Shown here piece after piece: positions 30,901-39,128 of a stretch of 39,172 bases of DNA. Numbering within the stretch: the stretch's first letter is position 1; every line of letters begins with the position of its first letter. The DNA comes from Candidatus Dojkabacteria bacterium (GTDB taxonomy: Bacteria; Patescibacteriota; Dojkabacteria; SC72; JAFGCJ01). Made by a program: the position numbers and the translations under genes. Location: the NCBI GenBank assembly GCA_016929645.1, contig JAFGIK010000067.1:1-39172 (forward strand), written 5' to 3'. The notes under the pieces were generated by a model that worked only from the letters and a program-made list of their open reading frames with translations, ran no database searches and was not told where the DNA came from.

Positions 30901-32157
30901 GTGAATGTTTCTGAGTTAAGCTCCAAGACCGCTACCCAATTGAAATCTCTCGCAAAGAAACTTGAGATAGATTTAGGGAAATCTAATGAAAAAACAGCTC
31001 TTATTAAAAGCATATTGAAAGCTACTAGTGAAAAAGAAGGCTTTAAGTATATTACTGGTATTCTTGAGGTAATGAATGACAGGACTCATGGAGTTCTTCG
31101 AGCTGAAGCTTTAAAACCAAGTGACACTGATACATATATAAGTGGTTCTCAAATTAAAAAATTTAGACTTAAGACAGGTGATGTTGTGACTGGTCCTGCC
31201 CGGCCACCTAAAGAAAATGAAAAATATTTTTCTCTATTAAGGGTTGATTTTGTATGGGATCAGGAACCTATTGAAATTATGAAAAGACTTGATTTCAGGA
31301 AGGCAACACCAATTTTCCCTGATAAACAGATTAAGCTTGAGACAACCGGTGATGTTTTGTCGACAAGGATGATTGATCTTTTGTGTCCTATTGGTTATGG
31401 ACAAAGAGGTATGATTGTATCTCCTCCTAAAGCAGGTAAAACTTATTTGTTACTTGATATTGCAAATGGTATTTCTCAGAATCATAAAGACATTGACTTA
31501 ATGGTCGTTCTCGTTGGAGAAAGACCTGAAGAGGTTACTCATATTGATAGATCAGTTGATGGTGAAGTATATGCTTCTAATTTTGATGAAAAGCCTGAAG
31601 ATAACTGCAAAGTGGCAGAAATTGCATTAGAAAAAGCAATGAGGATGGTTGAGCTTGGTCGAGATGTTGTTGTACTTATGGATAGTATTACTCGTCTAGC
31701 AAGAGCCTACAATATTACAATGCCAACTTCAGGAAGGACTCTTTCTGGTGGTTTTGATCCTGTTGCTTTGTTCCCACCAAAACGTTTTTTTGGTGCAGCT
31801 AGAAATATAGAAAATGGAGGAAGTTTAACGATCATTGCTACAGCATTAATTGATACTGGAAGTAGAATGGATGACTTAATTTACGAGGAATTTAAAGGTA
31901 CAGGTAACATGGAATTACATCTTGATAGAAACCTTGCAGAAAAAAGAGTTTATCCTTCAATTGATATTGTAAGGTCTGGAACTCGACATGAAGAGTTACT
32001 TTTAAGTAAAGAAGTATTGAATGATTCATGGAGGGTTAGAAGGATGCTTGAAGCTGTATCTCAAGAGGAAAATTCTACAAGCGTTCTTCTTGAGAGACTT
32101 AAAAAAACTAAGAACAATAAAGAATTTTTAGCCACATTACACGAAAGTGTTAACTAA
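30901..32157 (+). CDS. rho: transcription termination factor Rho
   Basis: This 418-residue protein has a GTG start at 30901. Rho N-terminal SAP-like helices (1-45) are followed by the primary RNA-binding cold-shock-like domain, with [15 protein letters not shown] and [16 protein letters not shown]. The RecA-type motor has [19 protein letters not shown] (Walker A near 174), [15 protein letters not shown] (Walker B), the Q loop region [20 protein letters not shown] and [15 protein letters not shown]. All key segments of a functional hexameric terminator are intact. The shortage of intrinsic terminators in this window agrees with active Rho-dependent termination. No SD is visible before the GTG. 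Confidence 0.97.
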   Translation: MNVSELSSKTATQLKSLAKKLEIDLGKSNEKTALIKSILKATSEKEGFKYITGILEVMNDRTHGVLRAEALKPSDTDTYISGSQIKKFRLKTGDVVTGPARPPKENEKYFSLLRVDFVWDQEPIEIMKRLDFRKATPIFPDKQIKLETTGDVLSTRMIDLLCPIGYGQRGMIVSPPKAGKTYLLLDIANGISQNHKDIDLMVVLVGERPEEVTHIDRSVDGEVYASNFDEKPEDNCKVAEIALEKAMRMVELGRDVVVLMDSITRLARAYNITMPTSGRTLSGGFDPVALFPPKRFFGAARNIENGGSLTIIATALIDTGSRMDDLIYEEFKGTGNMELHLDRNLAEKRVYPSIDIVRSGTRHEELLLSKEVLNDSWRVRRMLEAVSQEENSTSVLLERLKKTKNNKEFLATLHESVN

Positions 32158-32304
32158 ATTTGGATATGTATTAATGGCTCTAATACATTATTTGTGTTGT
32201 ATTGCGTTTTGAAATTACGTGTGTTAGCATATCTATGCCGTGTTGATATATTGTAAATTTAGGATTTTTATATCAATACAGGCAATAAATCTAGTATTTT
32301 GTTA

Positions 32305-33504
32305 ATGGATAGTAAAATTAAGCAGGCGCTATCTATTTTTGTTGATTACTTCAAATATCTTTCACTTTATATTTTTTCTCGTGCGAGGATTGTCTTTGTT
32401 ATCGCAAGCATTTCCTATGAGGTTATAAGTGAGGTAGCTACGAATCTTAAAAACTCAATAGTTCGGTACATGTTTTGGGGGCGTGGTAAGTGGTATCGAT
32501 TTCTTGTAGTAATTGTTGTTGCTTTGGCTGTTCTTGTATTACCTTTCTCTGTATATAAGACACCTTTTACAATTGAAACTTATGCTGACGAGGATGTTTA
32601 TTCAACAGTAGCTCAAACGGACTTGCTTATTGAGAAAGGTTCATCTATGACTTTGATTCCAGAAGGCAGACCTAGGATGGATACTGAAGTTTATACTGTT
32701 TCTGGAGGGGATAGTCTTGGTTCTATTGCTCAAAAGTTTGATTTGTCTGTAGATACTATACTTTGGGCAAATGATCTTTCGGATTCAGATATCATTAAAC
32801 CTGGTCAACAATTGAAAATTCCACCGGGAGATGGAGTTTTACATAAAGTTGTTGACGGTGATACTTTAGCGAGTATTGCTGATTTTTACGGTGCTGCAGA
32901 GCAGCTCATTGCTGATGTTAACTGGATCGATCCTCCATTTGAATTAGACCCCGGTCAGATACTATTTGTTCCTGATGGAACAATGCCTCTTCCTGATCCA
33001 GAGCCTGTTATTGCTGTTGCTTCAACAAGTACGGGAGCTTCTTCTGGTAATACTGGTGGTACTAGCGGTGGTGGCGGTTGGGTTCCTCCGACTTCTGCCA
33101 ATAGATGGCTTGCGTGGCCTGTTTCTGGTGGTAGAGGATATCTTACTCAATGTCCTAGTGCTTACCATATTGCTATAGATATTGCTGATTCCAGCGCTCC
33201 AGATCTTACGGCTGCTGCTTCTGGTACGGTAATATTTGCTGGTTGGGATCCTTCTGGGTACGCTTGGTCTGTTCAGATAGATCATGGTAACGGTTACACG
33301 ACCTGGTATGCTCATATGCAGGCTATTTATGTTTCGAACGGTCAGTATGTTTCTACTGGTCAGGCAATAGGTAGAATGGGTGCTACTGGTCTTGCTACTG
33401 GTATTCATGTTCACTTTGAACTTAGAAAAGGTTCTGCATGGTCTGGTAGGATCAGTCCTACGCCATATGTAAATGACTCAAGGGTTTATGTTTGTGGTTG
33501 GTGA
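32305..33504 (+). CDS. LysM-domain M23 peptidoglycan endopeptidase
   Basis: The product has 399 residues from ATG 32305 (the frame opens with a TTG at 32299). A cytoplasmic lead of about 65 residues and one membrane helix (FLVVIVVALAVLVLPFSV, about 68-85) put the rest outside the cell. Two LysM repeats follow, VYTVSGGDSLGSIAQKF and LHKVVDGDTLASIADFY, then a Gly/Ser/Thr-rich linker. The M23 domain has H288-x3-D292 and H368-V-H370 (GIHVHFEL), the zinc ligands of lysostaphin-type peptidases. It is expected to bind and cut peptidoglycan cross-links for growth or division. The stop codon sits at the edge of a large inverted repeat. Confidence 0.92.
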   Translation: MDSKIKQALSIFVDYFKYLSLYIFSRARIVFVIASISYEVISEVATNLKNSIVRYMFWGRGKWYRFLVVIVVALAVLVLPFSVYKTPFTIETYADEDVYSTVAQTDLLIEKGSSMTLIPEGRPRMDTEVYTVSGGDSLGSIAQKFDLSVDTILWANDLSDSDIIKPGQQLKIPPGDGVLHKVVDGDTLASIADFYGAAEQLIADVNWIDPPFELDPGQILFVPDGTMPLPDPEPVIAVASTSTGASSGNTGGTSGGGGWVPPTSANRWLAWPVSGGRGYLTQCPSAYHIAIDIADSSAPDLTAAASGTVIFAGWDPSGYAWSVQIDHGNGYTTWYAHMQAIYVSNGQYVSTGQAIGRMGATGLATGIHVHFELRKGSAWSGRISPTPYVNDSRVYVCGW

Positions 33505-33614
33505 TATCAGAAATCGAAAACATGTATCAACTGGTTGACCTTCTTGCTGGGTTTCTTTTTTATTAAATTATTCCTTTTCGGTCAAATATTTCACGTGTTT
33601 TCGATTTCTGATAT
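33504..33614. repeat. 19-bp perfect inverted repeat downstream of the M23 gene
   Basis: The left arm is 33504-33522 and the right arm is 33596-33614, perfectly complementary. They extend to 22 bp with one G-U. The inner TTGACC and GGTCAA also pair. The left arm begins inside the M23 stop codon. No T tract follows, so it is not a classical terminator; it may stabilise the 3' end or be a MITE-like remnant. Nothing else is seen in 33615-33823. Confidence 0.6.
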
Positions 33615-33823
33615 TATTGGTCGATGTTCAGAATGGTTTCTTCAAAATCAGTTCTTTCACAACAAGTGATCTGAACTCTTATGCAGGGTGGTAGTGAAGT
33701 GAGGCTCTGAATCAATTCCTCTATAATTATTTACAATGAAATTTTCTTGTTTTTCCTGCTATAATTGAACAGTTTCTCTGTTACTGTTGATTGAAATTGT
33801 ATTGATGACAGTAATAAAGGCTC

Positions 33824-33897
33824 GGGCCCGTGGCTTAATTGGCTAAAGCACCACATTCGCATTGTGGAGACTGGCGGTTCGATTCCGCCCGGGTCCA
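33824..33897 (+). tRNA. tRNA-Ala (CGC)
   Basis: The acceptor GGGCCCG/CGGGTCC includes the alanine G3-U70 pair. The anticodon stem CCACA/TGTGG has loop TTCGCAT, giving anticodon CGC. The T arm is GGCGG/CCGCC. CCA is not encoded. Confidence 0.95.
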
Positions 33898-34109
33898 TTT
33901 TATCATTTTTCCCTTATTTTCTTCATTATGACATTGTTTTTAGTATTTTCGTTTTCTGTTTTGAGAGAAAATTACTATACAACACTTGGTGTGTAGATCC
34001 GATGTGTCCTATAGTTGACATACGGAGAATTGTAGATATCTTTTTGAATTAGGATTTTGTGGTCATGTGGATTAATATAGGTAAGAATTTCTAAGCAATC
34101 GTTTACATG

Positions 34110-34138
34110 TTGATTTTGTGATATTATTTTTTTATAAA
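34110..34138 (+). promoter_or_regulatory. promoter of the 223-residue membrane protein gene
   Basis: TTGATT (34110-34115), a 17-nt spacer and TATAAA (34133-34138). The start near 34145 leaves only about 10 nt before the ATG at 34155, so the message is almost leaderless. Confidence 0.65.
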
Positions 34139-34154
34139 CTGTAAATGATCTCTT

Positions 34155-34826
34155 ATGAAAAGCAACGAAGTATCAAATCCTATTAGCAAGTCTGTGAACA
34201 AGAAACGTCATTCTAACACTGTTTTGTTTGTTGTTTCATCCTTGGTTCTAATTTTACTTGCTGTAAGTATTGTTCTTGATATTTTAAGCTCTTCGTTTTT
34301 CATTGAGAATGCGCAAGGTCTTAATGTTGACCATGTTGTTACCCAAGTTTCAACAAAAGAGGAAGAATTTAAGTATAGATATCTTATTAAAGTGGTGAAT
34401 TATGGCCCTTTATCAGTGCGATGTTCTGAAAATTTTATTATTAACGCAAAGGATAAAAATGGAAATGTTAAAATGTCTTCTGTGCAAAGTGGAACAGTAT
34501 TCCCATTATTTTATAGCTTAACTTTTGATGTTCAAGCAAAAGATGCTCCATATTTTATAGATGAAGGTGGAATATATACTATTGAAACAGTGTGTCAAAG
34601 TTATGATAAGGACGTTATTTGGAATAGAGAAACTGTAATCAATGATGAATTTAGTCATGTAGAGTCAAAGTATAATCCATTTGAATTTGTCCATGTTTAT
34701 CCAATAGATCGAAACGGGGTTTCGGTTTGGATTAAGGTTTTTCTTTTTGTTATGTCGATACCTTTTGTAATAGTATCGGCAGCCTCCATAATTTCCTCTA
34801 AAAAAGGTAAAGCTGCAAATAAGTAG
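34155..34826 (+). CDS. hypothetical membrane protein with extracytoplasmic domain
   Basis: This 223-residue protein is not recognised. A basic N-terminus leads into a membrane helix at about residues 24-46 (VLFVVSSLVLILLAVSIVLD). A beta-rich domain of about 140 residues follows outside the cell, with two cysteines (in VRCSEN and TVCQSY) that could form a disulphide. A second helix lies at about 193-214 (VFLFVMSIPFVIVSAASII), followed by a short basic tail. Hydropathy places both ends inside. It has its own promoter with a very short leader and is convergent with the next gene. No function is proposed. Confidence 0.7.
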   Translation: MKSNEVSNPISKSVNKKRHSNTVLFVVSSLVLILLAVSIVLDILSSSFFIENAQGLNVDHVVTQVSTKEEEFKYRYLIKVVNYGPLSVRCSENFIINAKDKNGNVKMSSVQSGTVFPLFYSLTFDVQAKDAPYFIDEGGIYTIETVCQSYDKDVIWNRETVINDEFSHVESKYNPFEFVHVYPIDRNGVSVWIKVFLFVMSIPFVIVSAASIISSKKGKAANK

Positions 34827-34880
34827 GACCAAGATTTTAATTGAAAATTCATATTTGAGCTGTGTTTAGAAATCCGTGAA

Positions 34881-35441
34881 TTACTGTTTTTTCAGGCTGT
34901 CTGCCACAAATTGTGTATTTGGAAATCTGGTCAATAACGAATTGTAAAGCTCAACGCTATCAAGTTTATTTAGTGCGAAAATCTCCTGTTTTTCTATGTT
35001 TTCTTTTAAGATTATTGATATAGCTACACCATAAAATGCAGGGTATGGTCCGACTTCGATTCCTACATCGTATGGTCTTGCTGGGTTGTAAATAAAAGTT
35101 ACCTTTTTCGGTTGAAAATCAGGATTTTGTATTTGAGAAATAATATTTCGTTTCCCTTGAATTTCTTTAAGTGCGATAAAAACGAGAATTATGTAAATTA
35201 TTGTAAAAACAAATGCCATAATATAAAGGAATGTGATATTTCGTTGAGCAATTGTTGAGCCATCAGTCCGGTAAAGTATATTTGCAAATATATCAGTTGC
35301 AAATATCAATAGGAAACCTGGTACGAGGATTAACCATGAAATTGTCCCGATTCCAAGCTTAAGTAAAAGATCCCTGTTTACGGATTTTTTAAGTAAGTCA
35401 ATAATTTTGTCGTTTAGTGATTTGTTGGTATCTGTTGTCAT
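34881..35441 (-). CDS. hypothetical two-helix membrane protein
   Basis: The product has 186 residues from ATG 35441 (MTTDTNKSL); the open frame reaches a TTG at 35480, which would overlap a -10-like TATAAT (35485-35480) on the same strand, so the shorter form is preferred. Two membrane helices lie near residues 33-57 (TISWLILVPGFLLIFATDIF) and 72-97 (FLYIMAFVFTIIYIILVFIAL). A soluble C-terminal domain of about 85 residues follows, including VTFIYNPARPYDVGIEVGPY. The family is unknown. It is convergent with the 223-residue membrane protein gene and divergent from the lipoprotein gene. Confidence 0.7.
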   Translation of the reverse strand: MTTDTNKSLNDKIIDLLKKSVNRDLLLKLGIGTISWLILVPGFLLIFATDIFANILYRTDGSTIAQRNITFLYIMAFVFTIIYIILVFIALKEIQGKRNIISQIQNPDFQPKKVTFIYNPARPYDVGIEVGPYPAFYGVAISIILKENIEKQEIFALNKLDSVELYNSLLTRFPNTQFVADSLKKQ

Positions 35442-35553
35442 ATAGATCGAGTTTATTTTCAATTTAACGATTTTATCCAATTATACAGCTATTTTGTGTT
35501 TTTGACTTATAATGAAAGCTGTGGTTATCTGATAGTTAAGGATTATGGTTTTC

Positions 35554-35582
35554 TTGAAAAAATATTGATCCTATAGTATAAT
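35554..35582 (+). promoter_or_regulatory. promoter of the zincin-like lipoprotein gene
   Basis: TTGAAA (35554-35559), a 17-nt spacer and perfect TATAAT (35577-35582). The start near 35589 gives a leader of about 27 nt without a clear SD. Confidence 0.8.
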
Positions 35583-35615
35583 GTAATCTTATTTATAAAT
35601 TGATAAAGATTATTA

Positions 35616-36983
35616 ATGGATAGAAAACCTGGTATTTTACTTGGGGCTGCAGCGGTGTTAGTTGCCGCCACTTCAACTTCCTGTGGATCTGCAGGTGAGT
35701 CTCCTAAAAAGCCTGATTCTACTCCAGCTCAGGCACCTGCAACTGTGATGCCTCGCATGTCTATTACTGGTACACCGACTGGTCGCGAAACTTCTTATTA
35801 CCATAGTCTGGGAGGTTGCGTGAAACCTGGTTTAACTGAGGTAGTAAGTCTAGCTCCAGGCACTTTAACCGCTGAAAATGTTCGTGCACAATCCGCCCAA
35901 ATTGAGGTGATTCCAGATGGTACTTCTTACGATATTCAGACACCGACGACTTTATATCTTCTTAATATTGAGCAAAATGATGTCGAGTCTGCCTTGGATC
36001 TTACGACAACGCTAAAAACGATTAGGGACGCGAGCTATTATTCTCTTATATTTCTTAAGTCAGTGAGTGGTGACACCGCACTTAATGGTTCTAAAGTTAT
36101 AACAACAGGGATTACTTTTTGGCAGGCTGTTCCTCCTAATGAAGTTCATGTACCCGGGCCTGCAATTTTAGTTACTGAAAATATTACTGATCTTCAGACA
36201 CTTTTGAGAAATACTACAGAGCCAGTTGCTCATCCGCTTACGTATCAGCCAGCCGAAACTGTAAATGATATCTTTGGAAATCAATATATTAGTGTAAGGA
36301 TGGATTCTGCTCAGCAAACTGCTGACGCATTCATTCGCAATAATTTTGCTAATGACCCATCAAAACAAAGATTAATTGGTTTTCCTGAATTCGCTTTATT
36401 TGTTACTCTTTTTCACGAAGATATTCATCAATATATCAACCAACTCTCTGAAAATGATTTAAACAGGTTGTTTTTGGGAATGGTTTTATATCTTGACCCT
36501 GGTGTTGATACAAAGACGTGTACTACTAATGTCGATGAAAGGAAAGAATTTATTACACGTTGGCTGACAATGCGATTTGTGAACGAAATGACGATTAATG
36601 AGCAGGGTCAGCTCATATATCCTACGGATGTGCCATCCCTTGAGGAATCAATCTATGCATCAACAACGGGATCTCTTGAATATTTTGTCTCTGGATTTGG
36701 ATCTCTTGCCCGTAACGCTTTTGCCGGAGGCCTTATCAATCGAGTAGTCCCTATACCTGAAAGGACTTGGGGTCTTTCGGGGAATTCTCTTGAGATTGTG
36801 CCTGTTGTGAGGGGTGAACTTATTCGTCGAGGAAAGAGAGAGAAAATGGTCCGAGCTTTATTAGCACTGAAGGAAGAAACTGATGCTAGAATTGCACAAG
36901 CTCCTGCTAGTAAAGTCTTGGTAATAGAACGAAGGCGTGATGCAAATGCTGCTGCAATAGTCAGACGATTTTTGGGCTATTAA
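35616..36983 (+). CDS. putative lipoprotein with HExxH zincin motif
   Basis: This 455-residue protein begins with a lipoprotein signal: basic MDRKPG, a hydrophobic stretch and lipobox STSC with C23 as the lipidated cysteine. A Ser/Pro/Ala linker follows, as in surface lipoproteins. H267-E-D-I-H271 is an HExxH zinc-binding motif preceded by a hydrophobic helix (FALFVTLF). A later Glu for a third ligand cannot be fixed; candidates lie in RWLTMRFVNEMT and GSLEYF. The C-terminal 100 residues are rich in Arg and Ala. An extracellular metallopeptidase is likely, but the family is not recognised. The base composition looks slightly richer in G and C than its neighbours. Confidence 0.65.
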   Translation: MDRKPGILLGAAAVLVAATSTSCGSAGESPKKPDSTPAQAPATVMPRMSITGTPTGRETSYYHSLGGCVKPGLTEVVSLAPGTLTAENVRAQSAQIEVIPDGTSYDIQTPTTLYLLNIEQNDVESALDLTTTLKTIRDASYYSLIFLKSVSGDTALNGSKVITTGITFWQAVPPNEVHVPGPAILVTENITDLQTLLRNTTEPVAHPLTYQPAETVNDIFGNQYISVRMDSAQQTADAFIRNNFANDPSKQRLIGFPEFALFVTLFHEDIHQYINQLSENDLNRLFLGMVLYLDPGVDTKTCTTNVDERKEFITRWLTMRFVNEMTINEQGQLIYPTDVPSLEESIYASTTGSLEYFVSGFGSLARNAFAGGLINRVVPIPERTWGLSGNSLEIVPVVRGELIRRGKREKMVRALLALKEETDARIAQAPASKVLVIERRRDANAAAIVRRFLGY

Positions 36984-37174
36984 TTCATGATTATGGAAAT
37001 AGTTTCTTAATATCAGTGTCGAAGCCATTTTCTCGGATATGGGCAATGCAAAGCATTGAAATGTCATAAAAACAGGCCACTTCCGTAAGTGTGTGAATTT
37101 TGACTTGGCAACAGGTAATTTGTTTTTACCTGAAAAATTATGGTATCATCTGGTTACTTTAGAACTGTTTCCAA

Positions 37175-37251
37175 GGGCCCGTGGCTCAGCTGGCTAGAGC
37201 ACTTCAATGGCATTGAAGGGGTCGCGAGTTCGAATCTCGCCGGGTCCACCA
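37175..37251 (+). tRNA. tRNA-Ala (GGC), CCA encoded
   Basis: The acceptor GGGCCCG/CGGGTCC has the G3-U70 alanine identity pair. The anticodon stem CTTCA/TGAAG has loop ATGGCAT. The T arm is GCGAG/CTCGC. CCA is encoded at 37249-37251. It is the third alanine isoacceptor in the window, after UGC and CGC. Confidence 0.96.
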
Positions 37252-37586
37252 GATGATATGTTTCGAAGTCTTTTGCTTCGAATCGATAGATATAAAGGAC
37301 AAATCTCGGTGTTCAATAACTTCCCATTAGCATATTGTGGAGTGTTCAAAAAGGTAGCGGATAATATCTACGTTTTTCTATCAAATCAAGAAGTTTCCCA
37401 TCCTGCAGGGCTGGTCTTTTGATATTCTTTCATTAGAATCCTTCGTTGTTGAATCTCTTTTTGCTTGAGAGGTTTTATTCTGTGGCTTTTGGGGTTCAGT
37501 CTTTGATTTGTGTGTCGATGAAGAATCCTTTTACTTGTTCGCTGGAGGAGAAGTGTGTGTAGATTACGGCTGTGTGCATTTTTTTA
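37252..37586. other. non-coding gap between tRNA-Ala and the HEPN gene
   Basis: No gene is supported. A 7-bp hairpin (TTCGAAG and CTTCGAA at 37262-37282) follows the tRNA closely and may mark its 3' processing. Nothing else is recognised. Confidence 0.4.
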
Positions 37587-38588
37587 TTATGTTCTAGACT
37601 TTATCTTGTTAATAATTTTCAGAACAATATCATAAAACTTCTTTGCTTCAATTGATGTAATAACGAGTCTTTCTCCAATCTGATAGCTCGAGTCGGTTGT
37701 TTCATGAAGATATTTTTGATCTACAATACCTTGCTGATGTTCCAAAAGGTGTCTTCTTTTAAACATTAAGAACATAAAGTTAAATTCACTTTTTGATAAC
37801 CAGTCCTGATATCCTTGCCCAAGGTTTTCATTCCATAATGAACTTCCTTCATAAGGTCTTTGAAAGACATTCATTTTAAGTTTGATCTTTGGGTACTTAT
37901 TTTTAAATTTATGCTCGCAAAATCTTTGAAACGCTGACACGATATCTTTGATTGAGGTTTCTAATAATTCTCTTGCTGTATTCTTCGCTTGATCTCTATC
38001 TATTTTCTCAAGTTCTTCTTTTATCTTTTCTGTATTTTCGATCTTAAATAAGATTGAAGCCATGGAATCGTCAAAAGTAGAATCGATATCATTAAAGCCG
38101 CAAGATGGGCAGAAATATGCAGAACCAATTACAGCATATCTAGAATTGCATTTTGAACATTTAATTTTTCTTTCGATCTTTTGCTGTGCGGAAATTGGAA
38201 GAATTTGAGTTGAAGAATGAAAACCTTTAGGTTGCATTCGCATTTGAATAAATCCTTTTACATATTTGGAATTAAACTTTCTAGAATCTTTCTTAATAGC
38301 GGTCCCAAGTCTTGCACTTATATTATTCACGGCTTTTTGTTTAGCTGCCTCTATCTGTTCTGTCGTAAAGAAGTTTTCTGCTAAAGAACCTTTTCCACAC
38401 ATAGGACAAAATACTTCTTCATCTCTAAAAATATTCGCCCAATCATTTTGATTAACTTTAAATACGAATTTACAGTTGTTATTGGGGCACTCTTTATCGA
38501 TGTAGCCATCTTCATCTGGATTAATAGGTATGCTTACCGTATGTGTTCCATCGAGATTGTTTAATTCTTTTATTAAATTTTCAAACAT
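37587..38588 (-). CDS. zinc-ribbon protein with C-terminal HEPN-like RNase motif
   Basis: The product has 333 residues from ATG 38588. Two zinc-binding clusters are visible: C34, C39, C61, C64 and C144, C147, C160, C163 (CSKC and CPSC). The helical C-terminal region (about 180-333) contains R279-H-L-L-E-H284, a textbook Rx4H HEPN motif with a polar residue after Arg, followed by GIVDQKYL and SSYQIGERLVI. HEPN domains with this motif are usually metal-independent RNases in toxin-antitoxin, abortive infection and CRISPR systems. The zinc ribbons suggest nucleic-acid binding. The start overlaps the stop of the upstream HTH gene (ATGTTTGA), so translation is coupled. RNase activity is inferred from the motif; the family is not one I can name. 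Confidence 0.65.
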   Translation of the reverse strand: MFENLIKELNNLDGTHTVSIPINPDEDGYIDKECPNNNCKFVFKVNQNDWANIFRDEEVFCPMCGKGSLAENFFTTEQIEAAKQKAVNNISARLGTAIKKDSRKFNSKYVKGFIQMRMQPKGFHSSTQILPISAQQKIERKIKCSKCNSRYAVIGSAYFCPSCGFNDIDSTFDDSMASILFKIENTEKIKEELEKIDRDQAKNTARELLETSIKDIVSAFQRFCEHKFKNKYPKIKLKMNVFQRPYEGSSLWNENLGQGYQDWLSKSEFNFMFLMFKRRHLLEHQQGIVDQKYLHETTDSSYQIGERLVITSIEAKKFYDIVLKIINKIKSRT

Positions 38589-38778
38589 TTTTCTTTTCTG
38601 CCAAATTATCTTCAATAAACTCCTCAAAATACTTCTTCGGAATCCGATATCCATTCCCCAATTTTATAGCTTTCAATTTTCCAGACTTAATATAATTCAG
38701 AACTGTCTGCCAGTGAACTTTTAAAAATTCGGAAACTTCTGCGACTGTGTAGACACCTTCTTCTGATTTCTTTTTCAT
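38581..38778 (-). CDS. excisionase-family helix-turn-helix protein
   Basis: This is a complete 65-residue MerR-like/excisionase domain: VYTVAEVSEFLKVHWQTVLNYIKSGKLKAIKLGNGYRIPK. That is the pattern of the 'excisionase family DNA binding domain' (helix_turn_helix_17): helix-turn-helix, then a wing ending in a basic YRIPKxxFEEF segment. It is the first gene of a two-gene unit with the zinc-ribbon/HEPN protein and overlaps it by 8 nt. A promoter and a GTATA/TATAC palindrome over the transcription start lie just upstream, which suggests autoregulation. No integrase is adjacent, so a true excisionase role is less likely than a regulator. Confidence 0.85.
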   Translation of the reverse strand: MKKKSEEGVYTVAEVSEFLKVHWQTVLNYIKSGKLKAIKLGNGYRIPKKYFEEFIEDNLAEKKNV

Positions 38779-38788
38779 ATTTTGAGAG

Positions 38789-38801
38789 GTATAAACTATA
38801 C
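38789..38801. promoter_or_regulatory. candidate operator of the HTH/HEPN operon
   Basis: GTATAAACTATAC has perfect 5-bp half sites (GTATA/TATAC) around AAC. It covers the expected transcription start (about 38801), where a bound repressor would block initiation. Confidence 0.5.
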
Positions 38802-38807
38802 TAAATC

Positions 38808-38836
38808 ATTATAACTTGTTGATAGAAGTAATGCAA
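38808..38836 (-). promoter_or_regulatory. promoter of the HTH/HEPN operon
   Basis: On the minus strand, TTGCAT (38836-38831), a 17-nt spacer and TATAAT (38813-38808). The predicted start is near 38801, 23 nt before the HTH ATG. Confidence 0.8.
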
Positions 38837-38980
38837 GCAATTATTGTTATTGTATAAGGGTTTACTTTGGTTTACATGATTTACTACTTGTTGACTTTAG
38901 GAAACTGCTGTCAACCACAAAAAATAATTAATCAAACAATTTAAAACCTTTGCTCCTCCTGTCTCATTAATATTATACAC

Positions 38981-39023
38981 GGAGTGATTGGGTGGACGTC
39001 TTCGACCTCCACCCAATCACTCC
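38981..39023. repeat. 16-bp perfect palindrome, GC-richer than its surroundings
   Basis: The arms 38981-38996 and 39008-39023 are exact complements. Inside, after one C-C mismatch, GTC and GAC pair around TTC. No T tract follows on either strand. The rest of 38837-39128 has no gene. A TATAAT on the minus strand (38977-38972) abuts the palindrome but lacks a -35. It may be a recombination or replication hairpin, or an operator. Confidence 0.7.
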
Positions 39024-39128
39024 CTCGACACCGTTAAAGTGTGAGAGGAGTAAAATGAGTGTTTTTAGTGTATGAAATTCGGTAGTTGAATAAGTTGGGA
39101 AACATGTTGCAGAAAAAAGGATAAAAAA

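Noticed and set aside
33864-34052. 62-codon frame overlapping tRNA-Ala(CGC)
   Set aside because: It starts inside the tRNA and has no ribosome-binding site or conserved feature. The frame at 37207-37422 was rejected for the same reason.
38981-39023. Palindrome as an intrinsic terminator
   Set aside because: No T tract follows the stem on either strand.
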